A program made the translations under genes and the position numbers. From an uncultured Bacteroides sp. (GTDB taxonomy: Bacteria > Bacteroidota > Bacteroidia > Bacteroidales > Bacteroidaceae): a stretch of DNA of 37,378 nt. Shown here in pieces: positions 22,699-31,220 of the stretch; the stretch's first letter is position 1, and every line of letters begins with the position of its first letter. The DNA is taken from the NCBI RefSeq assembly GCF_910578895.1, contig NZ_CAJTSC010000004.1, forward strand, positions 56,346 through 93,723, written 5' to 3'. Under the pieces are notes generated by a model. The model was not told the origin of the DNA. It worked only from the letters and a program-made list of their open reading frames with translations, and made no database searches.

Positions 22699-24708
22699 AT
22701 GTCCTTCGTACCCGACACACAGAACAAAGAGTTTCAAGATGCCTTGAACCTCATACAGTACACCCGCCAGTCTGTTTTCCTGACGGGAAAGGCAGGTACG
22801 GGCAAATCAACTTTCCTTCGGTATATCTGCGAACATACCAAGAAGAAGCATGTGGTACTGGCTCCTACGGGGATTGCTGCTATCAATGCGGGCGGAAGCA
22901 CGTTGCATAGTTTCTTCAAACTGCCGTTTTATCCGCTCCTGCCCGACGACCCTAACTTCAGCCTGCAACGGGGACGTATCCATGAGTTCTTTAAATACAC
23001 CAAGCCGCACCGCAAACTATTGGAAGAACTGGAATTGATAATCATCGACGAGATTTCTATGGTACGGGCAGACATCATCGATGCCGTCGACCGTATCTTG
23101 CGTGTCTATTCCCGTAACCTGCGGGAACCTTTCGGCGGGAAACAAATCCTGTTGGTGGGTGATGTATTCCAATTGGAACCGGTGGTCAAAGGAGATGAAC
23201 GGGAAATACTGAACCGTTTCTACCCTACTCCCTATTTCTTCTCCGCAAGGGTATTCGGCCAGATAGACCTTGTTTCCATTGAATTGCAGACAGTCTACCG
23301 ACAGACCGATAAGGTATTCGTCAGCGTACTGGACCACATACGTAGCAATACGGTGGGCGCCGCCGACCTGCAACTGCTCAACACCCGTTACGGCACCCGT
23401 ATAGAACAGTCGGAAGCCGATATGTACATCACGCTCGCCACCCGCCGCGACAATGTGGACTATATCAACGACAAGAAACTTGCCGAACTGCCGGGTGATG
23501 CCGTGACGTTTCAAGGCGAAATCATGGGTGACTTTCCCGAAAGCAGCCTTCCCACCTCGCAAGAACTGGTACTCAAACCGGGCGCACAGATTATTTTCAT
23601 AAAAAACGATTTCGACCGCCGGTGGGTGAACGGCACAATCGGCATCGTCAGCGGTTTCGACCCCATTGAAGAGACGCTTTATGTAGTTACGGACGATGGC
23701 AAAGAGTGTGATGTGAAACGGGAATCGTGGCGGAATATCCGCTATAAGTACAACGAAGAGAAGAAACAGATTGAAGAAGAAGAGTTAGGAACTTTCACCC
23801 AGTACCCGGTGCGGCTGGCTTGGGCGATTACCGTGCATAAAAGCCAGGGACTGACATTCAGCCGGGTAGTCATCGACTTTACCGGCGGAGTATTTGCCGG
23901 CGGACAAGCATACGTGGCACTCAGCCGATGTACATCTTTGGAAGGGATACAGCTGAAAAAGCTTATCAGCCGTGCCGATGTGTTCGTGCGTCCCGAAATC
24001 GTAGGATTTGCCGAGCGCTTTAACAACCGCCAAGCCATTGACCGCGCCTTGAAACAAGCGCAGGCAGACGTGCAATATGTGGCAGCGACCAAAGCTTTCG
24101 ACCAAGGGGACTTCGAGACATTCCTGAACGAGTTTTTCAAAGCTATCCACTCGCGTTACGATATAGAGAAACCTGTGGTACAGCGCCTCATCCGTAAGAA
24201 ATTGAATATCATCAACCTGCTGAAAGCGGAGAACATCCGGTTGAAGCAGAACATGGCAGAACAACGGAAACGCCTGCAAGACTACGCCCGCGAATATTAC
24301 CTGATGGGGAACGAATGTATCACCCAAGCGCATGATGCCCGAGCCGCCCTTGCCAATTACGACAAGGCACTGGAGTTGTATCCCGAATACACGGATGCCT
24401 GGGTGCGGAAAGGCATCACTCTCTTTAACGAAAAGCAGTATGCGGAAGCCGGAGAGTGCCTGAACCGTGCCGTTCGTCTGCGCCCTGCCGAATTCAAGGC
24501 TGTGTACAACCGCGGCAAGTTGCGGCTTAAACTCACAGACATCGATGGTGCCATAGCCGACCTGGACAAAGCCACTACCTTGAAACCCGAACATGCAGGA
24601 GCCCACGAACTTTTCGGGGATGCCCTGATGCAAGCAGGCAAAGAGATGGAAGCAGCCCTGCAATGGCGGCTTGCAGAAGAACTTCGGAAAAAGCGCTCAG
24701 CGAAATGA
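22699..24708 (+). CDS. PIF1-like superfamily 1B helicase fused to C-terminal TPRs
   Basis: In this 669-residue protein, residues 1 to about 430 are an SF1 helicase of the PIF1/RecD type: Walker A GKAGTGKST (30-38), the motif LAPTGIAAINAGGSTLHSFF, Walker B IIIDEIS (Asp117-Glu118), GDVFQLEP (154-161), and the C-terminal motifs AWAITVHKSQGLTF and GQAYVALSRC. PIF1-type enzymes move 5' to 3' on single-stranded DNA and resolve structures such as G-quadruplexes and RNA-DNA hybrids. A probable coiled coil (about 495-530) and three tetratricopeptide repeats (about 535-660, e.g. ALANYDKALELYPEY) follow, which should bind a protein partner. Both halves are in one uninterrupted frame. Confidence 0.9.
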   Translation: MSFVPDTQNKEFQDALNLIQYTRQSVFLTGKAGTGKSTFLRYICEHTKKKHVVLAPTGIAAINAGGSTLHSFFKLPFYPLLPDDPNFSLQRGRIHEFFKYTKPHRKLLEELELIIIDEISMVRADIIDAVDRILRVYSRNLREPFGGKQILLVGDVFQLEPVVKGDEREILNRFYPTPYFFSARVFGQIDLVSIELQTVYRQTDKVFVSVLDHIRSNTVGAADLQLLNTRYGTRIEQSEADMYITLATRRDNVDYINDKKLAELPGDAVTFQGEIMGDFPESSLPTSQELVLKPGAQIIFIKNDFDRRWVNGTIGIVSGFDPIEETLYVVTDDGKECDVKRESWRNIRYKYNEEKKQIEEEELGTFTQYPVRLAWAITVHKSQGLTFSRVVIDFTGGVFAGGQAYVALSRCTSLEGIQLKKLISRADVFVRPEIVGFAERFNNRQAIDRALKQAQADVQYVAATKAFDQGDFETFLNEFFKAIHSRYDIEKPVVQRLIRKKLNIINLLKAENIRLKQNMAEQRKRLQDYAREYYLMGNECITQAHDARAALANYDKALELYPEYTDAWVRKGITLFNEKQYAEAGECLNRAVRLRPAEFKAVYNRGKLRLKLTDIDGAIADLDKATTLKPEHAGAHELFGDALMQAGKEMEAALQWRLAEELRKKRSAK

Positions 24709-24724
24709 CTTTTAGTCCTACACA

Positions 24725-24756
24725 TTTGATTGTAAGAAACTTATTGTGTATTTTTG
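24725..24756 (+). promoter_or_regulatory. Promoter of the YciO/Sua5-like gene
   Basis: TTTG (24725-24728), a 20-base spacer and TATTTTTG (24749-24756) give a full consensus Bacteroidales promoter. The expected transcription start near 24763 lies after the TTG at 24754, which rules that TTG out as translation start. Confidence 0.75.
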
Positions 24757-24789
24757 CGTTATACTCTGAAACTTAATCCCGACAGTATC

Positions 24790-25404
24790 ATGCTTCTGAA
24801 ACTTTATGAAAGAAATAACAATCCGGCAGATTTACAACGAGTAACCGACATCCTGAACGATGGCGGAATTATCATCTATCCCACCGACACCATGTATGCC
24901 ATCGGTTGCCACGGGCTGAAAGAGCGTGCCATAGAACGCATCTGCCGTCTAAAAGAGATTGACCCGAAGAAGAACAATCTCTCCATTGTCTGTTATGACC
25001 TGAGCAGCATCAGCGAGTACGCCAAATTCGACAACAATACGTTCAAATTAATGAAACGTAACCTGCCGGGGGCTTTCACGTTTATCCTGAACGGCACGGT
25101 ACGTCTGCCGAAAATATTCCGCAACCGTAAGGAAGTAGGTATCCGCATGCCCGACAATCCGATTATCCAAGAACTGGCACGTCTGCTGGACGCTCCTATC
25201 ATGACAACCACGCTCCCCTACGATGAAGACGAAGATATTGAATACCGCACCGACCCCGAACTGATTGACGAAAAATTCGGCAGCATTGTCGACTTGGTTA
25301 TCGATGGCGGCATAGGTGGCATAGAAGTTTCCACAATAGTAGACTGCACCAACGATGAAGTGGAAATCGTACGGCAAGGAAAAGGTTGGCTGGACGAAGG
25401 ATAA
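24790..25404 (+). CDS. YciO/YrdC/Sua5-family protein (threonylcarbamoyl-AMP synthase-like)
   Basis: This 204-residue protein has YPTDTMYAIGCHG, RICRLKEIDPKKNNLSIVC, LMKRNLPGAFTFIL, GIRMPDNPIIQEL, and VSTIVD near the end. The family makes threonylcarbamoyl-AMP from Thr, bicarbonate and ATP for the t6A37 modification of ANN-reading tRNAs. The details (ICR-K near residue 55, NLPGAFTFIL) resemble E. coli YciO more than TsaC, so the main cellular t6A role may belong to another gene. ATG 24790 is chosen because the upstream TTG lies inside the -7 box. The AI-2E-family gene follows 70 bases later. Confidence 0.85.
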   Translation: MLLKLYERNNNPADLQRVTDILNDGGIIIYPTDTMYAIGCHGLKERAIERICRLKEIDPKKNNLSIVCYDLSSISEYAKFDNNTFKLMKRNLPGAFTFILNGTVRLPKIFRNRKEVGIRMPDNPIIQELARLLDAPIMTTTLPYDEDEDIEYRTDPELIDEKFGSIVDLVIDGGIGGIEVSTIVDCTNDEVEIVRQGKGWLDEG

Positions 25405-25474
25405 CATTTGAACAGAAGCCCGTTGTTCTCAAAAACTTTTCCGGCTCCCGGGATGTTTCTTTCCTAAAGAAACC

Positions 25475-26494
25475 ATGAATCCTATGAGCATCAAAGAACA
25501 ATACTGGAAATATTCGCTGATTACCATTATCATCGGACTGGGAATTATCCTCTTCAGGCAAATCACCCCTTTCTTAGGTGGCTTGTTAGGGGCATTGACT
25601 ATCTATATTCTGGTCAGGCACCAGATGTTCTATCTGACCGAACGGCGGAAGATGAAACGGAGCATAGCCGCCACTATCATTACGGCAGAAGCCGTTCTGT
25701 GCTTTCTTGTTCCTTTGGCACTGGTAGTATGGCTGGCGGTAGTCAACCTGCAACATATCAACCTCGACCCGCAAGCCATCATCGCACCGTTCGAAGAGGC
25801 TGCCGCCGCCATTAAAACCAAAACCGGATACAATGTATTGAGCAAAGACAGCCTGTCATTCGCTATTTCATCCTTACCCCGCATCGGACAAACACTTATG
25901 GGTGGTATCAGCAGCTTTTCCGTCAACATGTTCGTACTGGTATTCGTTCTCTACTTCATGTTGATAGGCGGCAAGAAAATGGAACAATATATCAATGAAA
26001 TTCTTCCTTTCAATGAAGCCAATACACAGGATGTAGTGCACAAAATCAACATGATTATCCGTTCCAACGCCATCGGCATACCACTGCTTGCCTTCATACA
26101 AGGCGGAGTGGCTATGATTGGTTATTGGATATTCGGCGCCCCCAACATTCTGTTCTCCGGCTTCCTTACCGGTATTGCCAGCGTTGTGCCTATGGTAGGC
26201 ACGGCACTGATATGGATTCCCATAGCTGTCTACATGGCTTTAATAGGAAACTGGTTCCAGGCTATCGGACTGGTGGCATTCGGAATGCTTGTCATTTCCC
26301 AACTCGATAACCTGATACGCTTTATCATTCAAAAAAAGATGGCAGATATTCATCCGCTTATCACTATCTTCGGAGTGGTTATCGGACTGTCGTTATTCGG
26401 TTTCATGGGTGTCATCTTCGGTCCGTTACTACTCTCCCTGTTTCTCCTCTTTATTGATATGTTCAAGAAAGGGTATTTGGAAGGAGAGAAATAA
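25475..26494 (+). CDS. AI-2E family transporter (PerM/YdiK-like)
   Basis: This 339-residue integral membrane protein has about eight hydrophobic segments: two near residues 13-50, one at 66-90, one at 150-172, and a cluster from 205 to the end including GGVAMIGYWIFG, GIASVVPMVGTALIWIPIA and FGVVIGLSLFGFMGVIFGPLLLSL. The C-terminal block ending GVIFGPLLL is the family hallmark. Members include AI-2 exporters, Na+/H+ antiporters and proteins of unknown cargo, so the substrate here is open. Either ATG 25475 or 25484 could start it. It converges with the RND operon across 30 bases that contain no hairpin. Confidence 0.9.
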   Translation: MNPMSIKEQYWKYSLITIIIGLGIILFRQITPFLGGLLGALTIYILVRHQMFYLTERRKMKRSIAATIITAEAVLCFLVPLALVVWLAVVNLQHINLDPQAIIAPFEEAAAAIKTKTGYNVLSKDSLSFAISSLPRIGQTLMGGISSFSVNMFVLVFVLYFMLIGGKKMEQYINEILPFNEANTQDVVHKINMIIRSNAIGIPLLAFIQGGVAMIGYWIFGAPNILFSGFLTGIASVVPMVGTALIWIPIAVYMALIGNWFQAIGLVAFGMLVISQLDNLIRFIIQKKMADIHPLITIFGVVIGLSLFGFMGVIFGPLLLSLFLLFIDMFKKGYLEGEK

Positions 26495-26524
26495 CGAACT
26501 TCAGATATACACCATACCACCCGG

Positions 26525-29500
26525 CTAACGATTTTCTTTAAGTTCCTTCCTCTTCAGGCAAAACACCGGTAAAAAGAAAAAGATACCTGCCACCGACATC
26601 ACCAATCCCCCGATGGTGCCGGCTGCCAATGGAAACCAAAACGCTTCCTTGTCAGTGCCAACCATAAAAGGGATAAACCCCAATATCGTGGAAACTACCG
26701 TCAGAAAAATAGGCACCACCTTGGCATTCCATGCTTTAGTATAAGCCCGCAACGAAGCCAGACGCGGGAAACGACGGCGAATGCCATTATATTCGTTAAG
26801 AATATAAATGCTGGCATTTACGGTAATGCCGCACAGCAATACGAATGAGGCAAAACCACCCTGATCGAAATTCAGACGGAACCAATAAAAGGTAAGGAAC
26901 ACTCCGATATAGGATACGGGAATAACAAAAATAATAGCAAGCGGCTGTTTTAAAGAGTTGAACAATATACCGGTAGTAAAGAAGATGATGGCTATTACAA
27001 CCAGCAGAAACAAGTACTGCTTATTGTCTTTCTTGCCCCAACTCCATGAAGTGTTCTGAGACTCGGCGGTATACCCCATTGGCAGGATAGCATTAAACTC
27101 TTCCAGGTCGCGTTCCAGGATCTTATTTCCCATTTCGTTAGAACCGATATATTCATATTGCAGGCAAAGACGGTACTGTTGACGCTCTTTGGCTATCTCT
27201 TGCGGCATTTGCCCCTTCTCCACGCTTGCCATTTCGGAAAGTTTATAATGTTTGCCGTTATCCGCCCCGTATGGAGAAAACTGCATTGCCCAGACATCAT
27301 ACTCATGAGATTGCCGGGAAGAGAGCCTGATTCTTTCCGTCCCTTCTTCCGTCACTACCGAACCGATTTCCATATTCTTGCCGAAAATAGGTTGAACCGA
27401 TGCAAACAATCGTTGCGCACTGACTCCCTCCTGCACCATACGTTCCCTATTCAGGTTGAAGTAAAACTCCTGATAGTCGTCTTTCCACCACGAAAACTCC
27501 GAATTTATGAGTACTTCCTTGATGCGGCGGTGCGTCAGAAGTTTCGCTTTCAATTCCTCAGCCCATCCGTACAGTTCATCGTAATTGTAGCCATACATCT
27601 TTACGCGGTAAGACCCCGCACTCTCACGCACATCATTGCTGAACCCCTGGTCTTGCAGCCCGTAAATGCCCCAGCTGCCGCCACCCAATTCCAATGCCTT
27701 GCTTATCATATTGGCTTTCAAAGTATAAGGGAAACCGCTATTTTGATATTCCTTCTTAAAATATACACTAATACTTGCCCGCCGGGGACTATATACGGAA
27801 GTATGAAACTGCTTGATTTCCTTAAACTCACTAAGATAAGTCTCCATACGTTTCACCAGTGTATTCATCTGCTCCAACGTGCTTCCGTTAGGCAGGTTCG
27901 CATTGGCAGAGAGCACCACTTCTTCATTGCGTGTGAAATAGCTACCCTCATACACCTTCTGCACAAAAAGGCGCAACGTACCTCCCAAAGCTTTGTCCAC
28001 AACAGGTTTCACCGACTCCTTATACGTGTGGGACCCAATGGTTTCATTATAGAGTTTCTCCCATTTCCCCTCTCCCTGCAACTTCTCGGGAAGTAAAAAG
28101 ACCGGCAGACCAAATCCCAACAAAAGCAACGTACAAACCGCCCACCGCCAACGGCAAAGGAAACGTATAAGCACGGCATAACAGCGGGTAAAATAGACCG
28201 GGAAACGTTTAATAAACCTCCTACCTCCCGCCATACGCCATTTCATTCCGAATGGCAAAAAAGTCCTTCTGCACCTTATTGTATTTGCATGTCTTATCAA
28301 CCCAATCTTCTCTATCATGGCAGGCACGAAGAACAACGAGACCAACAGCGATACAGCCAGATTGATAATCACCACCGCCGCGAAATCCTGCAAGTTCAAT
28401 CTGATTTTATCGTCCAGGAAAAAGATGATGACCAATGCCCCCATCGTGGTAAGCGTAGCCGCCAATACAGACATAAAAGCTTTCAGGTTGCGGCGATGAA
28501 GAATATGGTCCGCCATCACGATTGTGCTGTCTATCATAAGGTTCAAGGACACCGTGATACCTGCCAGCGAATAGAGTTGCATCTCCAACCCGAAGAAATA
28601 ATAGAAAATAAGCGCAACCGCTATATTCACAACCAAGCTAACTACTATCAGGAAGAGATATTTCAATTTACGCGTAATCAGCCACACGAATATCAATAAA
28701 ATAAGTACCGTCAGCCCGGTGCGGAAATAGATTTTATCCAGTTCCTCCCGGATGTATTCGGTAGCATCATAACTTGGATGTATTTCATAGCCTGCCGGAA
28801 GCACCGCCTTGATATCTTTCATCGCTTGCATGACTTCACTACTGAGTTGCAACTGATTGGCTGTCTCCTCTGCCGTTACGGACAGATAAATGGAATTCAG
28901 TCCGTTGATGCGGTAATAACTTTGAGGAGCCTCCTCAATATGGGTCACGGTTACCAGTTCATCCAGACGAATTACCTTACCCGCAGTGGTGGTCACTACT
29001 ATTTTGGAAGGTTCAAAACTATCAGAAACCTCATCAGGCACTAAAGCAAGGCGTATCCACTGCTCCTTGCCCTTCCCTGCGTCCACATTATGTGTGCCCA
29101 AAAATTCTTTCCGGTAATATTGCCTTACGGCTTCCCTGATATCAGACAAAGTTACTCCCAATGTACGCAACTGTTCGCTGTCATACTCCAACCTCCACTC
29201 CATCGGCGTTGCCCCGCTCAGTTCCACCTTATATATACCGGCAATCTGTGCCAACTGCGGTTTGATGTGCTCCTCTGCATACTGTTGTATCAATATCGGT
29301 GTTGCCGGCGCGTTCAATGTGAAAGACATGAAAGGACGGGCAGCATCCTTGTCCGGTACTTTCATCCGGATAGTAGGATAACTGACTCCTTCGGGCAATC
29401 CGGGCCACGTCTGCCGGATTACGGTGGAAGCCTCGAAACGGACAGCATCCACATCCGCATGCTTATCCAGTTCAACGGTGATACTTCCCGAACCATTACC

Positions 29501-29755
29501 CGATTTGGAATTCAACCTTTTCACTCCCCGAATACGTGCCAACATGGCTTCCAGTTTACTTGTCACTTCCATTTCAATAACCCGCGATGATGTTCCGGGC
29601 ATGTTGAAACCCACCGTAAAGCCCGGCAGGCTACGTGACGGATTTAACTTGACCGGCAGAAGCGGTATCAAGGCGATACCCACCAAAGCCAGACAAACGA
29701 ATGTGACGATGACGGTAAAGGACGAAGCGGATTTCATGGTTCTCTCAGTTATCAT
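26525..29755 (-). CDS. RND efflux permease, second of the operon
   Basis: This 1076-residue inner-membrane permease has the RND layout: membrane segment 1 near residues 12-34, a large periplasmic loop, segments 2-6 from about 345, a second periplasmic loop, and segments 8-12 at the end. The proton-relay Asp409 stands in LNLMIDSTIVMAD in segment 4. It is more divergent than the first permease and lacks the usual N-terminal FxxRP motif, having MKSASSFTVIV. The start at 29755 overlaps the TolC stop by 11 bases; a second ATG at 29737 is equally possible. Being last in the operon, it may form a mixed pump with the first permease. Substrates are unknown. Confidence 0.9.
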   Translation of the reverse strand: MITERTMKSASSFTVIVTFVCLALVGIALIPLLPVKLNPSRSLPGFTVGFNMPGTSSRVIEMEVTSKLEAMLARIRGVKRLNSKSGNGSGSITVELDKHADVDAVRFEASTVIRQTWPGLPEGVSYPTIRMKVPDKDAARPFMSFTLNAPATPILIQQYAEEHIKPQLAQIAGIYKVELSGATPMEWRLEYDSEQLRTLGVTLSDIREAVRQYYRKEFLGTHNVDAGKGKEQWIRLALVPDEVSDSFEPSKIVVTTTAGKVIRLDELVTVTHIEEAPQSYYRINGLNSIYLSVTAEETANQLQLSSEVMQAMKDIKAVLPAGYEIHPSYDATEYIREELDKIYFRTGLTVLILLIFVWLITRKLKYLFLIVVSLVVNIAVALIFYYFFGLEMQLYSLAGITVSLNLMIDSTIVMADHILHRRNLKAFMSVLAATLTTMGALVIIFFLDDKIRLNLQDFAAVVIINLAVSLLVSLFFVPAMIEKIGLIRHANTIRCRRTFLPFGMKWRMAGGRRFIKRFPVYFTRCYAVLIRFLCRWRWAVCTLLLLGFGLPVFLLPEKLQGEGKWEKLYNETIGSHTYKESVKPVVDKALGGTLRLFVQKVYEGSYFTRNEEVVLSANANLPNGSTLEQMNTLVKRMETYLSEFKEIKQFHTSVYSPRRASISVYFKKEYQNSGFPYTLKANMISKALELGGGSWGIYGLQDQGFSNDVRESAGSYRVKMYGYNYDELYGWAEELKAKLLTHRRIKEVLINSEFSWWKDDYQEFYFNLNRERMVQEGVSAQRLFASVQPIFGKNMEIGSVVTEEGTERIRLSSRQSHEYDVWAMQFSPYGADNGKHYKLSEMASVEKGQMPQEIAKERQQYRLCLQYEYIGSNEMGNKILERDLEEFNAILPMGYTAESQNTSWSWGKKDNKQYLFLLVVIAIIFFTTGILFNSLKQPLAIIFVIPVSYIGVFLTFYWFRLNFDQGGFASFVLLCGITVNASIYILNEYNGIRRRFPRLASLRAYTKAWNAKVVPIFLTVVSTILGFIPFMVGTDKEAFWFPLAAGTIGGLVMSVAGIFFFLPVFCLKRKELKENR

Positions 29756-31217
29756 AATCAAACTTTTCCGACAACGAGAACCCCGTTGCAAAATCATGCA
29801 ACGTCAGTTTCCGTATCTTATAATAGTACAACCAGTAGTTTTTCAAGGCAGAAATATAATTGCGCTGCGCCTCCTGCTGACGGTTCAATGAAAGCGTAAG
29901 GCTATTGATATCCGCCTTACCGATAATAAAACGTTGGCGGGTTTCATTATAAGCCAATACGGAGAGGTCGAGTGCCTCCTCGGCACTTGCCACCATACCC
30001 TGCTGGACATTAAAGTCGGAAACAGTCATTATCACTTCCTCTTCAATGCTGATTTCATTCTGCCGGGCAGAGGTTTTCACAACATTCAGATTGTTACGCG
30101 CCATATTATATTTACCTTTCCGCACTCCCCAGTCTATCAACGGTATGGAGACACTGACAGATACCATCTCCTGCTGCATGGGATGTTGATATGCCCCGCC
30201 CAGTTTCTCCGCCACCTGGTTAAATCCTACACTTGCGTTGATACTGGCATTGAAGCGAGACTCTTTCCTGGTCCTATCCACCTTCTGCTCGGCTTCCAGG
30301 ACATTTTGGCGAAGTTCCAGAAAATCCGGATTATTGGCCTGTGCAGCCGCCAAAGCCTCATCCAATGGAATGACCAGCGCCTGCGGACGACTGGGAAGCT
30401 CCACCCTTATCTCCGTATTCTTCTCCAAATTCAGGAAAGAAGCCAATGAGAACATGGCGCGCTTCAAAGCACTGGTCGCATTCTGCAACGTATTGCGCGC
30501 ATTCACCACATCCAGTTTCAGCGTCAGCAAATCGGCGCGGCTGATGGAAGCTATCTTCAGGCGCTGCATCCCTATACGATACAAAGTATCGGTGGATATC
30601 GCGTTTTCTTTTGCCAAATCATATTCCGCCTGCGCCTGCGCAAGCGCAAAAAAGTAAGTGGTCGCCTGTTCGGATACCTGCTCCGCATTATAAATATACT
30701 CTTTCTTGACTTTCTCGTATTTCAAAGGCTCAATCTTACGTTCCCAACGGAAAGGGTTGTATCCCACCAGACTTTGCGAATATCCCAAACGTACCGGCAC
30801 ACTCGTAAACTGAGTATACTTATTTCCGCCGAAACTCCGCATATACCCCAGTTCCGTATCCAGATAGAACGTACCGCCGGTCAAATCGAAATTTTGCCGC
30901 ACAGCCAGATTACCATATGCGTAAAAAGACTGCTGGCTGCGATACACATCCAAATTCTGCTCGGAGTCATAGCGTTTGGTAATGTCCCGGTTATACTGCG
31001 CCGGAGTCATGTTCAACGTCAGGCTGGGCAAGCGGTTTGCCTTATAAGTACGGTATTCCCAATAACCGGACAAATACATATTCTTAGTACGAAATGCTTC
31101 CAGCGAACTGTCATTTGCCATGGAAATAGTCTGTTGCAGATCCAGCGTTATCCGGCGTTGAGCAAAGCAGCAGAGCGAGCATAGGCTCAACAGAAATATC
31201 AAATTCAATTTTCTCAT
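29745..31217 (-). CDS. TolC family outer membrane channel
   Basis: This 490-residue protein has a signal peptide (residues 1-20, ending CCFAQ) and two long repeated helical regions separated by beta segments, as in TolC. LDLQQTISMAND near the N-terminus and its counterpart LDEALAAAQANNPDFLELRQNV about 240 residues later mark the internal duplication. The first half has YFFALAQAQAEYDLAKEN, and the late coiled stretch NSLTLSLNRQQEAQRNYISALKNYW closes the second half. TolC channels form trimers that connect a tripartite pump to the outside. The gene is three bases after the first permease and overlaps the second, so expression is tightly linked. Confidence 0.93.
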   Translation of the reverse strand: MRKLNLIFLLSLCSLCCFAQRRITLDLQQTISMANDSSLEAFRTKNMYLSGYWEYRTYKANRLPSLTLNMTPAQYNRDITKRYDSEQNLDVYRSQQSFYAYGNLAVRQNFDLTGGTFYLDTELGYMRSFGGNKYTQFTSVPVRLGYSQSLVGYNPFRWERKIEPLKYEKVKKEYIYNAEQVSEQATTYFFALAQAQAEYDLAKENAISTDTLYRIGMQRLKIASISRADLLTLKLDVVNARNTLQNATSALKRAMFSLASFLNLEKNTEIRVELPSRPQALVIPLDEALAAAQANNPDFLELRQNVLEAEQKVDRTRKESRFNASINASVGFNQVAEKLGGAYQHPMQQEMVSVSVSIPLIDWGVRKGKYNMARNNLNVVKTSARQNEISIEEEVIMTVSDFNVQQGMVASAEEALDLSVLAYNETRQRFIIGKADINSLTLSLNRQQEAQRNYISALKNYWLYYYKIRKLTLHDFATGFSLSEKFDYDN

Positions 31218-31220
31218 ATA

